A stretch of 64,000 nt of DNA from Paraburkholderia sp. UYCP14C (GCF_004197395.1 NZ_SELS01000051.1:1-64000), one strand, 5' to 3'. Shown: positions 37,562-47,350, counted from the stretch's first letter. Notes: generated from the letters alone by a model not told the origin. Translations and numbers: made by a program.

Positions 37562-39628
37562 TCAGTCATCCTCGAACTGCGGCTCCTCGATCACCGTTCG
37601 CGTCGCATCGATGCGACGGCACGCGGCCAGCATCTGCTGCAACGACGTCGCCGAGCACTCCGCTTCCAGCGAATCCTGCTGTTGCGCGCTCCACTGCTGC
37701 GTCCCCTCGGGTGTCCAAAGACCAACCACGATCGACACCTTCGGCAAGCGCGCGCGAATGCGCCGCACCAGATTGCGCAGATGCGACGGCATGCCGTCGA
37801 TCTGCAGATACAGAATGCAAACGATGCCGATGTCGCCCGCCTCGAGGCTGTCGATCGACGCACGCGACACTGCCTCGTGCGGCAGCGAGCGCGCCGCGAA
37901 ACCGTGCTTGCCGAGCAACTGCAGCAGGATGACCGTCGCAAGCGCATCGAGCGGGCCACGGCCCGGCACGCACAACACGCGGCTCGTCGGCGCATGCCAG
38001 GCGAACACGGGCGCGGCGGCGGACGGTTCGCTGACTGGCGTCTGTTCAGGGCAGTGGGTCTGCTCTGGCGTGACCGTTGGGGCGCTGATGTCGCTATTCG
38101 CGGCGTCGATAGATTGCGGCGCCACCCGCGCGTCCCGCGTGTCGTCTGAGGGCGCGAGCGGCCCCACCTCACCCCAGTTCGCCTGCGTCGCATGCGGCGT
38201 GGGCTCGCGATCCTCGTAGCCGTCGAGGCCGTCCACCAGGTCGTTGGTCGTCGACTCGATGCGCGCGAACTGCGCGCTCGTCACGCTGCCGCGCATTACG
38301 TCGGTGGCCGCGAGCCGCAAGCCCTTGATCGCGACCTCGTCGTAATAGGCGGACAGCGAGCGGTCGCGCAGCAGAACCTCGGCCTGCTCGATCGCTTCAT
38401 CCGGATCGCCCGCGAGCGCGCGTTGATAGAAGTTTTCGACCGGCGTCAGCGCGGGCTGATCGCCGAGCAGCACGTCGAGAAACTCGAGACGCCGCACATG
38501 CCGGCCGAGCACCAGCAGACACAGCGTCAACGGTGTGGACAGGATCAGGCCGATCGGCCCCCAGATCCAGCTCCAGAAGATCGCCGCGACCACCACCGAA
38601 AACGGCGACAAGCCCGTGCTGCGTCCATACAGCAGCGGCTCGACCACCTGCCCCACCGCCAGCTCCGCGACCACGAACAGCACCAGCGACCAGATCGCCA
38701 TCGCCCAGCCGGGACTGACCGCGGCGGCGAGCGCGGTGGGCAGCGTCGCCGCGATCCAGATGCCGACGTACGGCACGAGCCGCAGCAGCGCCGCCAGAAT
38801 GCCCCACAGGATCGGGCTCGGCACGCCGATCAGAAAGAGCCCCGTGCCGATCACGACGCCGACGCCGGTGTTCACGCCGAGTTGCGACACGAAGTAGCGG
38901 CTCAGGCGCCGCGCGGTCTCGTCCATCACCGTGGTCGTGCGATGCAGGTCGCGCGAGCCGAACAGCCGGATCGCGCGATCGCGCAGATCATCGCGTTGCA
39001 GCAGGATCACGATCGTGACGACGAAAACGATGAACGCAGTTTCCAGCGGACTGATGGCCGGCGACAGCACCCGTCGCGCGAGCTCGAACGGCGTCGGCAC
39101 CGGCTCGCGTACCTCCACCGGCACCGCCGCCGATGCCTGCGGGCTCGCCGCGGCCGCCGCGCCGTTCGGCGCTTGCGGTTGCGGCGGCTCGATCGTCGCG
39201 CGCTGCAACGCCTGCCCCGCCTCGCTGGCGAACCGGTTCAGCTTGCCGATCGTCAGACTGTGCACGGTGTCGAGCTTGTGCTGGATGGTCGCCTGATAGC
39301 GCGGCATGCCGGCCGCGAGATCGGTCAGCTGGGTGGCGATCATCGCGCACAGCAGCGCGATGACCGACACCGAAATCACGACTGCCGCGCACACCGACGC
39401 GACATGGCCGAGTTTGAGCCGGCACAGCGCATCGGCGAGCGGCGCAACGAGAAAGCTCAACAGGATCGCGAGCGTGATCGGAATCATCACGGCGCTCGCA
39501 AAATACAGGCACGCAACCGCGATCACGGCGACGCCGAACGTGACGAGGCCCTCGATACCGAATGCGGCGGACGCCGCCTGAATGCGCGCGGCGGGACTCG
39601 CGCCGCGCGGCTCGGGTGTGTCGTTCAT
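37562..39628 (-). CDS. AI-2E family transporter with C-terminal extension
   Basis: 688 residues, about twice the usual length. The N-terminal part to about residue 370 is a standard AI-2E/PerM-family membrane protein (TM pair near the start, VLLQRDDLRDRAIRL, then GVPSPILWGILAALLRLVPYVG and GRSTGLSPFSVVVAAIFWSWIWG). After it comes a helical region with KGLRLA-like TPR-resembling sequence, a low-complexity linker, and a C-terminal alpha/beta domain (VLCVPGRGPLDALATVILLQLL, then ICILYLQIDG) that resembles a B12-binding-like Rossmann fold without the cobalamin histidine motif. Start MNDTPEP at 39628; an earlier codon at 39697 would overlap the inverted repeat. Confidence 0.87.
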   Translation of the reverse strand: MNDTPEPRGASPAARIQAASAAFGIEGLVTFGVAVIAVACLYFASAVMIPITLAILLSFLVAPLADALCRLKLGHVASVCAAVVISVSVIALLCAMIATQLTDLAAGMPRYQATIQHKLDTVHSLTIGKLNRFASEAGQALQRATIEPPQPQAPNGAAAAASPQASAAVPVEVREPVPTPFELARRVLSPAISPLETAFIVFVVTIVILLQRDDLRDRAIRLFGSRDLHRTTTVMDETARRLSRYFVSQLGVNTGVGVVIGTGLFLIGVPSPILWGILAALLRLVPYVGIWIAATLPTALAAAVSPGWAMAIWSLVLFVVAELAVGQVVEPLLYGRSTGLSPFSVVVAAIFWSWIWGPIGLILSTPLTLCLLVLGRHVRRLEFLDVLLGDQPALTPVENFYQRALAGDPDEAIEQAEVLLRDRSLSAYYDEVAIKGLRLAATDVMRGSVTSAQFARIESTTNDLVDGLDGYEDREPTPHATQANWGEVGPLAPSDDTRDARVAPQSIDAANSDISAPTVTPEQTHCPEQTPVSEPSAAAPVFAWHAPTSRVLCVPGRGPLDALATVILLQLLGKHGFAARSLPHEAVSRASIDSLEAGDIGIVCILYLQIDGMPSHLRNLVRRIRARLPKVSIVVGLWTPEGTQQWSAQQQDSLEAECSATSLQQMLAACRRIDATRTVIEEPQFEDD

Positions 39629-39698
39629 GTCGTGGAGCGAAAGCCGGACGTGGGGAAACGGTCCCGAGCCGCACGCGCTGCGGCGACCCGGAGTCACC

Positions 39699-39719
39699 TT
39701 ACTCAGTACTGTTGAGTAA
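39699..39719. promoter_or_regulatory. Inverted repeat TTACTCA-N7-TGAGTAA
   Basis: A perfect 7-bp inverted repeat (39699-39705 and 39713-39719), with CAGTACTG, itself a palindrome, in the centre. It lies 71 bp before the AI-2E gene start and just after the DUF2934 gene stop, so it could be an operator of the transporter gene or a weak terminator hairpin. Confidence 0.4.
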
Positions 39720-39722
39720 TGC

Positions 39723-39899
39723 CTATTTCATCGTATCGCCCGACACGGGTCCGCTCTCGACCGGTGGTGCCTCCTTCTCGATCTCACTGCGCGCCTGCTC
39801 CCAGTATTGCTCGGGCGTGCCCTTTGGATCGGCGGCCTGCTCCCACAGATAGTAGGCGCGCGTGCGGATCTGCTCGTCGATGCTCGGTTCCTGTTCCAT
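39723..39899 (-). CDS. DUF2934 microprotein
   Basis: 58 residues. IDEQIRTRAYYLWEQAADPKG followed by EQYWEQARSEIE is the DUF2934 pattern. GGGGGAA lies just before the ATG at 39899. Function unknown; in Burkholderiales and rhizobia such genes often sit beside glycogen or stress genes, as here beside glgX upstream on the same strand. Confidence 0.75.
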   Translation of the reverse strand: MEQEPSIDEQIRTRAYYLWEQAADPKGTPEQYWEQARSEIEKEAPPVESGPVSGDTMK

Positions 39900-40041
39900 T
39901 TGTTCCCCCCAGCCTGGCTGTTCGTGTGCGCGCTCCTGACGTCGCGAAGATCGCAGACGCGCGCGTGTCGTCACCAAACGGAAAGAGCAAACGTTGTACC
40001 TGGGTTAAGCCCAGCTTCTGCAATGGGGCTGGCGTCGTCGA

Positions 40042-42255
40042 TCAACCTGGCGCGGACTCGGCTTCGTCGGAAGTCAGTTGCTCTTCAAGCCGGTCGAACA
40101 CGCGCTGTGTCGCGCGGCTCGGCGCTTCGAGCGCGAACAGCAGCAGCGAGCGGCCGGTGACCTGGTACTCGTCACCCGCGCTGAATTGCGGCAGCTCGGC
40201 GCGCACCGGCATGTTGGTGTCGACGAGGCAGGTCCAGAGCTCGCCCTCGGGAATGTCGGGCAGCGTGAAGTTGACGACGTCGTGATGCGCGTTCAGCACC
40301 AGCAATAAGGTCGCGTCGGACGCGAGCCGGCGAATGCCGCTCGCCTGCGCGCGGCCGTCGATCACGAGGCCGAAGCAGCGCATCAACGGATCGGCCCACT
40401 GCTCGTCCGTGATGTCGGTGCCGTCCGGCGATAGCCAGCGGGTGTCGGTCACGTCGAGCGTCTCGTTGTATTCGCCAGTCAGAAAACGGCCGCGCCGCAG
40501 CACCGGCAAGCGGTGGCGCAGCGTGGTCAGATTGCGCACGAACTCGGTGAGCGCGCGGCCGTCGTCGTCGATCGCCTCCCAATCGACCCAGCTGATCTCG
40601 TCGTCCTGGCAATACGCGTTGTTGTTGCCCTGCTGCGTGCGGCCGAATTCGTCGCCGGCGAGGATCATCGGCGTACCCTGCGACAGCAGCAGCGTCGCAA
40701 GCAGATTGCGCTTCTGGCGCTCGCGTTGCTGGCGGATCTCGGCGTCGTCGGTCGGTCCTTCGACGCCCATGTTCCACGACTTGTTGTCCGAATGGCCGTC
40801 GCGGTTGTCCTCGCCATTTGCCTCGTTGTGCTTGTCGTTGTACGAGACCAGATCGTTCAGCGTGAAGCCGTCGTGCGCGGCAATGAAGTTCACGCTCGCC
40901 CACGGCCGCCGGCCGCGATGATTGAACTTGTCTCCCGACGCGGTGACGCGCGTCGCGAGATCGGCGGCGGTGCCTTCGTCGCCCTTCCAGTACGCGCGCA
41001 CGGTGTCGCGGAAGCGATCGTTCCATTCGGCCCAGCCCGGCGGAAAGCCGCCCACCTGATAGCCGCCCGGGCCGCAATCCCACGGCTCGGCGATCAAGCG
41101 GATGCTGGAGAGCACCGGGTCCTGCCGGCAGCTGTCGAGAAAGCCGCCGCCCTCGTCGAAGCCGTGATCTTCGCGGCCGAGGATCGTCGCGAGATCGAAA
41201 CGGAAGCCGTCCACTTTCATCTCGGTGACCCAGTAGCGCAGGCTGTCGGTCACCATCTGCAGCACGCGCGGATGCGACAGGTTCAACGTATTGCCGGTGC
41301 CGGTGTCGTTGATGTAGTAGCGCGGCTCGTCGGGCATCAGCCGGTAGTACGACGCGTTGTCGATGCCCTTGAACGAGATCGTCGGGCCGCGTTCGTTGCC
41401 CTCGGCCGTATGGTTGTACACGACGTCGAGTATCACTTCGAGATCGGCCTGGTGAAAACGGTCGACCATCTCCTTGAACTCGCCGACCGAATCCGTCGAC
41501 GACGCGAAGAAACGCGGATCGGCCGCGAAAAAGCCGATCGTGTTGTAGCCCCAGTAATTCGTCAGACCCTTGTCGAGCAGATGGCTGTCGTTGACGAAAG
41601 TCTGGATCGGCATCAGCTCGACCGAGGTCACGCCAATGCTACGGATGTAGTCGAGCACCGGCTGCTGCGCCAGACCCGCGAAGGTGCCGCGCAAATGCTC
41701 GGGCACTTGCGGATGACGTTTCGTGTAGCCGCGCACATGCGTCTCATAGAGAATCACGCGCTCCCACGGCAGCGCGTTGCGCTCCGGATGGCTCCACGAA
41801 AAATTCGCGTCGACCACCTTGCACTTCGGCACGAAGGGCGCGCTGTCGCGTTCGTCGAATGACAGGTCGAGCTCTTCCGCGTCCAGCGTATAGCCAAAAA
41901 TTTCAGGTGCCCATTTCAGCTCGCCGATGTGCGCCTTCGCATACGGATCGAGCAGCAGCTTGTTCGGATTGAAGCGATGCCCGTTCTCGGGCTCGTAAGG
42001 ACCATGCACCCGGTATCCATAGACGGCACCCGGTTTCAGATTCGGTATGAACACATGCCATACCTCGTCGGTGTATTCGGGAAGCTCGATCCGTTCGAGT
42101 TCGTGCTGGCCGGTTTCATCGAACAGACACAGTTCGACTTTGGTTGCGTGCGCGGAGAACAGCGCGAAGTTGACGCCGCTGCCGTTCCATGTCGCACCGA
42201 GCGGAAAAGGCGTGCCTTCGGAGATGCGCGTCGAGTAACTGGCTGGGGATGACAT
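40042..42255 (-). CDS. glgX: Glycogen debranching enzyme GlgX
   Basis: 737 residues. An N-terminal CBM48-like domain (PFPLGATWNGSGVNFALFSAHA) is followed by a GH13 barrel with region I-like DVVYNHTAEGN, nucleophile Asp in DGFRFDLATILGR, acid/base Glu in LIAEPWD, and AAHDGFTL. It hydrolyses alpha-1,6 branches left by glycogen phosphorylase. The start is the ATG at 42255; a TTG 21 bases upstream has no ribosome site. No other glg genes lie in the window. Confidence 0.95.
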   Translation of the reverse strand: MSSPASYSTRISEGTPFPLGATWNGSGVNFALFSAHATKVELCLFDETGQHELERIELPEYTDEVWHVFIPNLKPGAVYGYRVHGPYEPENGHRFNPNKLLLDPYAKAHIGELKWAPEIFGYTLDAEELDLSFDERDSAPFVPKCKVVDANFSWSHPERNALPWERVILYETHVRGYTKRHPQVPEHLRGTFAGLAQQPVLDYIRSIGVTSVELMPIQTFVNDSHLLDKGLTNYWGYNTIGFFAADPRFFASSTDSVGEFKEMVDRFHQADLEVILDVVYNHTAEGNERGPTISFKGIDNASYYRLMPDEPRYYINDTGTGNTLNLSHPRVLQMVTDSLRYWVTEMKVDGFRFDLATILGREDHGFDEGGGFLDSCRQDPVLSSIRLIAEPWDCGPGGYQVGGFPPGWAEWNDRFRDTVRAYWKGDEGTAADLATRVTASGDKFNHRGRRPWASVNFIAAHDGFTLNDLVSYNDKHNEANGEDNRDGHSDNKSWNMGVEGPTDDAEIRQQRERQKRNLLATLLLSQGTPMILAGDEFGRTQQGNNNAYCQDDEISWVDWEAIDDDGRALTEFVRNLTTLRHRLPVLRRGRFLTGEYNETLDVTDTRWLSPDGTDITDEQWADPLMRCFGLVIDGRAQASGIRRLASDATLLLVLNAHHDVVNFTLPDIPEGELWTCLVDTNMPVRAELPQFSAGDEYQVTGRSLLLFALEAPSRATQRVFDRLEEQLTSDEAESAPG

Positions 42256-42553
42256 AGGTGTTCTCAGTGGACGCAAGGAGTTTGGTATTTCAGGGTCGCG
42301 CGTGTGTTTTTTTCAACTGCCTTTCCACGTATTCGTTGCTGCTCGTGGTTCCAGTGTACGCACTCGGGACGCGCGTGCCGGACATTGCACAGCGCCCGAG
42401 GCAGCAGGCGGCCTCCGTGAGCAACTTTCGGGCCCGACCCGAAGCCCATTTCCCTCAGATCAAAACCGCGGCACGCGATTTGCACCATCGAGGCAGGCGC
42501 ACGCGTTCCGCGCGATATTGAAACGCCACGACAGCAAACAGGGAGAACACAAG

Positions 42554-42976
42554 ATGATGCGCAACACACCGATCAAACCGCTCGCCGCTTCCGCATCGCT
42601 GCTCGCCGCCATTACGCTATTTTCCGCGTTAGGCACGTGCGGCAGCGCGTTCGCGCAAGGCGCCCCCCAGGCGATCACCGAAAAACGCACGGACGTCGTG
42701 CAGCTCGCGAGCGGCTATCGCGCGTCGAAACTGTCGGGTGCCGATGTATACAACCGCAACAAGGACAACATCGGCACGCTCGACGATCTGATCGTGTCGC
42801 CCGGCACCGAGCGCACCACGTACGCGATCCTGTCAGTCGGCGGCTTTCTCGGCATGGGCAAGCATCTGGTCGCCGTGCCGTTCACCGATCTGCAGATCGA
42901 CAACCGGCGCGTCGTGCTGCCCGAGGCGACGAAGAAATCCCTCGAGGCGTTGCCGGAGTTCAAGTACGCGGATTGA
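42554..42976 (+). CDS. Exported PRC-barrel domain protein
   Basis: 140 residues with a Sec signal ending near SAFAQG (residue about 35), then one PRC-barrel domain (YRASKLSGADVYNRNKDNIGTLDDLIV to LVAVPFTDLQIDNRRVVLPEATKKSLEALPEF). Periplasmic location. GGGAG precedes the ATG; the open frame runs back to 42302 but lacks a site. PRC-barrel proteins of this kind are common under stress, with no assigned reaction. Confidence 0.85.
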   Translation: MMRNTPIKPLAASASLLAAITLFSALGTCGSAFAQGAPQAITEKRTDVVQLASGYRASKLSGADVYNRNKDNIGTLDDLIVSPGTERTTYAILSVGGFLGMGKHLVAVPFTDLQIDNRRVVLPEATKKSLEALPEFKYAD

Positions 42977-43059
42977 GGGCGGCGTTGCCGCGTCGGATCG
43001 GACGACGCGGCAACGACACCTTCATGCGCCTGTGTCCAGAGGCGTACTCAGAAGCGTAA

Positions 43060-45321
43060 TCAGCCCAGCAGCTTGTCGGGCGTAATCGGCAAATCGCAAA
43101 TGCGTTTTCCGGTCGCATGCCAGATTGCGTTGCAGACCGCTGCCGCCACGCCCACTACGCCGATTTCTCCGACGCCTTTGACGCCGAGCGGATTGACGAT
43201 GTCATCGCGCTCGTCGACGAACAGCACGTCGATATCGTGAATGTCGGCGTTCACGGCCATGTGATATTCGGCGAGGTTGTGATTCATCTGCCGCCCGAGC
43301 ACGTGATCGAACTGGCCATGCTCGTGCAGCGCCATGCTGATACCCCACACGACGCCGCCCGCGATCTGATTGCCCGCCGTCTTCGGATTGATGATGCGTC
43401 CCGCCGCGACCGCGCTGACCACGCGCGTCACACGCACGGTGCCGAGCGCTTCGTCGACGCGCACTTCGGCGAACACCGCCGAATGCGTGCCCATCGAATA
43501 CGCCTGCTGCTTTTCGTGCGGCTTCACGCTCGCCTGCTCTTCGAGCTCGCCGAGACCGGCGCGTTCCAGCAGCGTCGCAATCGCAATCGAGTCGTCCGCG
43601 TGCGGGCCGCACACGAGCAACTCGCGCTCGCGCCGCACGTGCTCGCGCGCCACCGAAGCGAAGCGCGCGCCGCCATGCTCGCGCGCCAGTTCGACCAGAC
43701 GGTTGCGCAGCCGCGTGCACGCGGCATCCACCGCGCTGCCGACCGACGACACCGTCCACGACCCGCCTTCGATCGGCGCCTTCGGCAAGCGCGTATCGCC
43801 GAGTTCGAAGCTGACGTCGCCGAGCGGCACGCCGAGCGCGTCCGCCGCAATCTGCGTCATCGCGGTGTAGGTGCCGGTGCCGATATCGGCGGTCGAGCTC
43901 GATACTTTCACGCGGCCGTCGCGTGTCAGTACCGCGCGCGCGGTCGCTTCGTTTTGCATCGCGTCCCATGTGCCGGTCGCCATGCCCCAGCCGATCAACT
44001 CGTGACCTTCGCGCCGTGCGCGCGGTTCGAGCGGCCGTTCCTTCCAGCCGAAGCGGGCCGCGCCTTGCCGATAGCATTCGCGCAGCGCCTTGCTCGAAAA
44101 CGGTAGATTTTTGTTCGCGTCGCGCTCCGCGTAGTTGACGAGCCGCAATTCGAGCGGGTCCATCCGCAATGCCTCCGCGAGGTCGTCCATCGCGACTTCG
44201 AGCGGAAAGAGCCCTTGGGTCGCGCCCGGGGCACGCATATCGGCCGGTGTCGGCACGTCGAGCTTCGCGACCTTGTAGCCCATCGACACGTTGTCGCATC
44301 GATACAGTTGCCCCGCCCAGTTGACCACCACGTCGCAGTAGTCCTCGTAGCGCGAGGTTTCCGACACCGCCTCGTGGATCACCGCCTGCAGCCGGCCATC
44401 TGGCGACGCGCCGAGCGCGACGCGCTGCACCGATTGCGGCCGATGCGCGAACGTGAACATCTGCTGCCGGGTCAGCGTGACGCGAACGGGTTTCTTCAGT
44501 TCGCGCGCGGCCATCACCGCGAGCGCCAGATGATATTGCGGCCGCAAGCCGGAGCCGAACGCGCCGCCGACGAACGGCGACACCACCTGCACTTCGTCGT
44601 CTTTCAAACCGAACACACGCGTCAGATAGCCCTTCGTATTGATCACACCCTGAGTCTTTTCATAGACGGTCAAGTGTCCTTGCGCGTCGGGCACCACGGT
44701 GCAGCCGTGCATTTCCATCGGATTGTGGTATTCCGCGGGCGTCGTATAGAACGCTTCCACGCGCACCCTTGCATCGGCCAACGCCTTACGCGCGTTACCG
44801 CGTTCGGGCGGCGGCGGTTCGAAGCCCCCTTTCTCGGTCGACGGCGGCACCGCGTTATTCAACGCTGCTTCGATATCGGTCTGAGGTGAGCCGGCTTCGT
44901 AGCGCACCTGCACCAGCGACGCCGCGTAGCGCGCCAGTTCGAGCGACTGCGCCACCACCAGCGCGACCGGCTGCCCGCTGTACCAGACCCGCGCGTCCCA
45001 CAGCGGCCGCAATGGCGTGCCGCCGGGCGCGACCATGTCCTTGAACGCGTCGACGTCCGAGGGCAGCGCCGGGCGCTTGCGATGTGTGAGCACGAGCAGC
45101 ACGCCGGGCAGCGCCTCGGCGGCCGACGTATCGATCGACACGATCCTGCCCGTCGCGATCGTGCCGGACACGACGAGACCATACACGAGCCCTGCGGCGC
45201 AGAAATCGGCCGCATATTGCGCGGTGCCGGTTACTTTAGCGGGCCCGTCGACGCGCGAATGCGATACGCCGGTCGTAGGCTTTGGGCTGCCTGTCGACGA
45301 CAAGGTTTCGGTACGGTTCAT
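43060..45321 (-). CDS. paoC: Aldehyde oxidoreductase, molybdenum-binding subunit (PaoC-like)
   Basis: 753 residues of the xanthine-oxidase family large subunit. Moco contacts are visible in VSPFVGGAFGSGLR and the catalytic Glu in GVKGVGEIGVVG near the end. MNRTETL at 45321 is the start, with GAGGAGG 9 bases upstream; the frame runs on to 45546 inside the FAD-subunit gene. The ATG overlaps the stop of that gene by four bases. With PaoA- and PaoB-like subunits it forms a periplasmic or cytoplasmic aldehyde-oxidising enzyme; no Tat signal is seen on this subunit. No PaoD/XdhC chaperone gene is adjacent. Confidence 0.9.
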   Translation of the reverse strand: MNRTETLSSTGSPKPTTGVSHSRVDGPAKVTGTAQYAADFCAAGLVYGLVVSGTIATGRIVSIDTSAAEALPGVLLVLTHRKRPALPSDVDAFKDMVAPGGTPLRPLWDARVWYSGQPVALVVAQSLELARYAASLVQVRYEAGSPQTDIEAALNNAVPPSTEKGGFEPPPPERGNARKALADARVRVEAFYTTPAEYHNPMEMHGCTVVPDAQGHLTVYEKTQGVINTKGYLTRVFGLKDDEVQVVSPFVGGAFGSGLRPQYHLALAVMAARELKKPVRVTLTRQQMFTFAHRPQSVQRVALGASPDGRLQAVIHEAVSETSRYEDYCDVVVNWAGQLYRCDNVSMGYKVAKLDVPTPADMRAPGATQGLFPLEVAMDDLAEALRMDPLELRLVNYAERDANKNLPFSSKALRECYRQGAARFGWKERPLEPRARREGHELIGWGMATGTWDAMQNEATARAVLTRDGRVKVSSSTADIGTGTYTAMTQIAADALGVPLGDVSFELGDTRLPKAPIEGGSWTVSSVGSAVDAACTRLRNRLVELAREHGGARFASVAREHVRRERELLVCGPHADDSIAIATLLERAGLGELEEQASVKPHEKQQAYSMGTHSAVFAEVRVDEALGTVRVTRVVSAVAAGRIINPKTAGNQIAGGVVWGISMALHEHGQFDHVLGRQMNHNLAEYHMAVNADIHDIDVLFVDERDDIVNPLGVKGVGEIGVVGVAAAVCNAIWHATGKRICDLPITPDKLLG

Positions 45322-46325
45322 CGCGCGGCCTCCTCGAACGAGCGTTGTGTGGCTTCGCCGAAAGCGCGCACGATCACGCGCGCCGCGAGTTCGATCTTGA
45401 ACGCGTTGTCGCGCCGAGCGCGGGCATCGCGCAGCAGCGCGGCCGCGAAATCGCGCAACGTCCGTGCGTTCAGCGTCTCGCCGCGCAGCGCGGCTTCGGC
45501 CGCGGGATCGCGCCACGGCTTGTGCGCGACGCCGCCGAGCGCGCAACGGGCGTCCACGATCCGCGCGTCGTCGTCGAGCTCGACGCCGACCGCGGCGGAC
45601 ACCAGCGCGAACGCATACGATGCGCGGTCACGCACCTTCACGTACGCGTGATGCGCGGCAAAGCCTTGCGGCGGCAGTTCGATCGCGGTCACGAGTTCGT
45701 CCTCGCGCAGATTGGTATCGACATGCGGCGTGTCGCCGGGCAGCCGGTGAAAATCCGCGAACGGCAGCGTGCGTGCGCCGTCGTTGCCGACCAGATGCAC
45801 GATGGCGTCGAGCGCCGCCAACGCGACGCACATATCGGACGGATGCACGGCGATGCACTGCTCGCTCGCACCGAGGATCGCGTGAATGCGGTTCACGCCG
45901 TGCAGGGCCGGGCAGCCGCTGCCGGGTTCGCGCTTGTTGCACGGCGTGCCCACGTCGTAGAAGTAGTAGCAGCGCGTGCGTTGCAGCAGATTGCCGCCGA
46001 CCGTCGCGACGTTGCGAATCTGCGGCGACGCGCCCGCCAGGATCGCCTTCGCGAGCAGCGGGTAGCGGCTCGCGACGGTATCGTCATACGCTACCGTGCT
46101 GTTGGTGACAAGCGCGCCGATCTTCAGGCCGCCTTGCGCCGATGCTTCGATCTGCCTGAGCGGCAAACGGTTGATGTCGATGAGCAACGCCGGGCGCGCT
46201 ACGTCTTCGCGCAGCAGGTCGACCAGATTCGTGCCGCCCGCGATGAACGCGGCGCCCCTGTCCGAGCGATGCCGTTCGAGCGCGTCCTGCACAGCATCGG
46301 CGCGCGTGTACGAGAAGCGGTTCAT
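45318..46325 (-). CDS. paoB: Aldehyde oxidoreductase, FAD-binding subunit (PaoB-like)
   Basis: 335 residues. The FAD contact is FIAGGTNLVDLLRE, and TVGGNLLQRTRCYYFYD leads into a cysteine-bearing insert (RTRC, TPCNKREPGSGC) as in PaoB/YagS, where these bind an extra [4Fe-4S] cluster absent from xanthine dehydrogenases. It overlaps the 2Fe-2S gene upstream and the molybdenum gene downstream by 4 bp each, showing tight coupling. Confidence 0.9.
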   Translation of the reverse strand: MNRFSYTRADAVQDALERHRSDRGAAFIAGGTNLVDLLREDVARPALLIDINRLPLRQIEASAQGGLKIGALVTNSTVAYDDTVASRYPLLAKAILAGASPQIRNVATVGGNLLQRTRCYYFYDVGTPCNKREPGSGCPALHGVNRIHAILGASEQCIAVHPSDMCVALAALDAIVHLVGNDGARTLPFADFHRLPGDTPHVDTNLREDELVTAIELPPQGFAAHHAYVKVRDRASYAFALVSAAVGVELDDDARIVDARCALGGVAHKPWRDPAAEAALRGETLNARTLRDFAAALLRDARARRDNAFKIELAARVIVRAFGEATQRSFEEAAR

Positions 46326-46882
46326 GGCCGCGCTCCAGGCTGACTCGCGACCGGACCGTCCGGCCTTGCGTCCTCGTCGCCGAGATGCGCCGCATCGAGA
46401 ATCGCCGCGACGATGTTCGTATACGCGCCGCAACGGCACAGATTGCCACTCATCTGTTCGCGCACGTCGTCCGCGCAGCGCGCATGCCCCTCGTCGAGCA
46501 TCCCATGCGCCGAGCAGATTTGTCCGGGCGTACAGTAGCCGCACTGGAACGCGTCGTGATCGATGAACGCCTGCTGCAGCGGATGCAACGTGTCGCCGTT
46601 CGCGAGACCTTCGATCGTCGTGATCGATGCACCGTCGTAGATGACCGCGAGCGCGAGGCAGGTATTGATCCGCCGACCATCGACGAGCGCCGTGCAAGCG
46701 CCGCATTGGCCGTGATCGCAGCCCTTTTTGGTGCCGCTCAGGTGCGCATGCTCGCGCAGCAGATCGAGCAGCGAAGTCCAAGCTTCGACCTCGAAGCGCC
46801 GCGTCTGGCCGTTGATTTCGAACGTCAATGCATGCGACACCGGCGCGTCGGCCCGGGCGGTGTCAGCATCGGGGGTAGCCAT
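46322..46882 (-). CDS. paoA: Aldehyde oxidoreductase, 2Fe-2S subunit (PaoA-like)
   Basis: 186 residues with the two expected clusters: plant-ferredoxin-type ligands in GCDHGQCGACTALVDGRRINTC, and the second set in CGYCTPGQ and LCRCGAY. It is the first gene of the three-gene operon and passes electrons between Moco and the FAD subunit. Escherichia coli PaoA has a Tat signal; here the N-terminal 20 residues (MATPDADTARADAP) have none, so this complex may stay in the cytoplasm. Confidence 0.92.
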   Translation of the reverse strand: MATPDADTARADAPVSHALTFEINGQTRRFEVEAWTSLLDLLREHAHLSGTKKGCDHGQCGACTALVDGRRINTCLALAVIYDGASITTIEGLANGDTLHPLQQAFIDHDAFQCGYCTPGQICSAHGMLDEGHARCADDVREQMSGNLCRCGAYTNIVAAILDAAHLGDEDARPDGPVASQPGARP

Positions 46883-47035
46883 TGGATGTCCTCCTCACAA
46901 GGCATCGCATCCGCAACGGGACGCGACGCAACTCAACGCGATTCGAACCAGTGCAAAGCGGCGACAGCGCGCGAGCACGGTGCCGCCGCGACGTCCGACG
47001 CGTCGCCGGACACGACGACGCGCTCGACGGTTCGC

Positions 47036-47350
47036 CTATTGCCCCGCCCCGCTTGCGGGAGGCATGGACTTCGTGCCCTTAGTGTGCTTGTGCGTAACGC
47101 GGCCATTGCCGCTGCCCGCGACGCCATTGGTGGCGCCGCCCGCCTCGCCGACATTGCCGTTGGCGTTGTTCGCGCTCGTGGTATCCGGCGTGCGCGATTG
47201 TTCCAGGCTTGTGCCGGGTTGCGCGGCGGACTTGCCGCTTTGCGTGGACGGATTGGCACCGGTTTGCGCAAAGCTTGCCTGCGCGAAGCCCAACGCGAGG
47301 CAGCTCGAAACGAACGCGGTACCCAGTTTGACGGAAACATCGATCTTCAT
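47036..47350 (-). CDS. Small exported protein of unknown function
   Basis: 104 residues. A Sec signal (about residues 1-28, ending ASFAQ) is followed by a Gly/Ser/Asn/Thr-rich, probably disordered mature part ending HKHTKGTKSMPPASG. GGGAGGGAGCG lies before the ATG. No family is recognised. It faces the promoter side of the paoABC operon, with 153 bp between. Confidence 0.65.
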   Translation of the reverse strand: MKIDVSVKLGTAFVSSCLALGFAQASFAQTGANPSTQSGKSAAQPGTSLEQSRTPDTTSANNANGNVGEAGGATNGVAGSGNGRVTHKHTKGTKSMPPASGAGQ

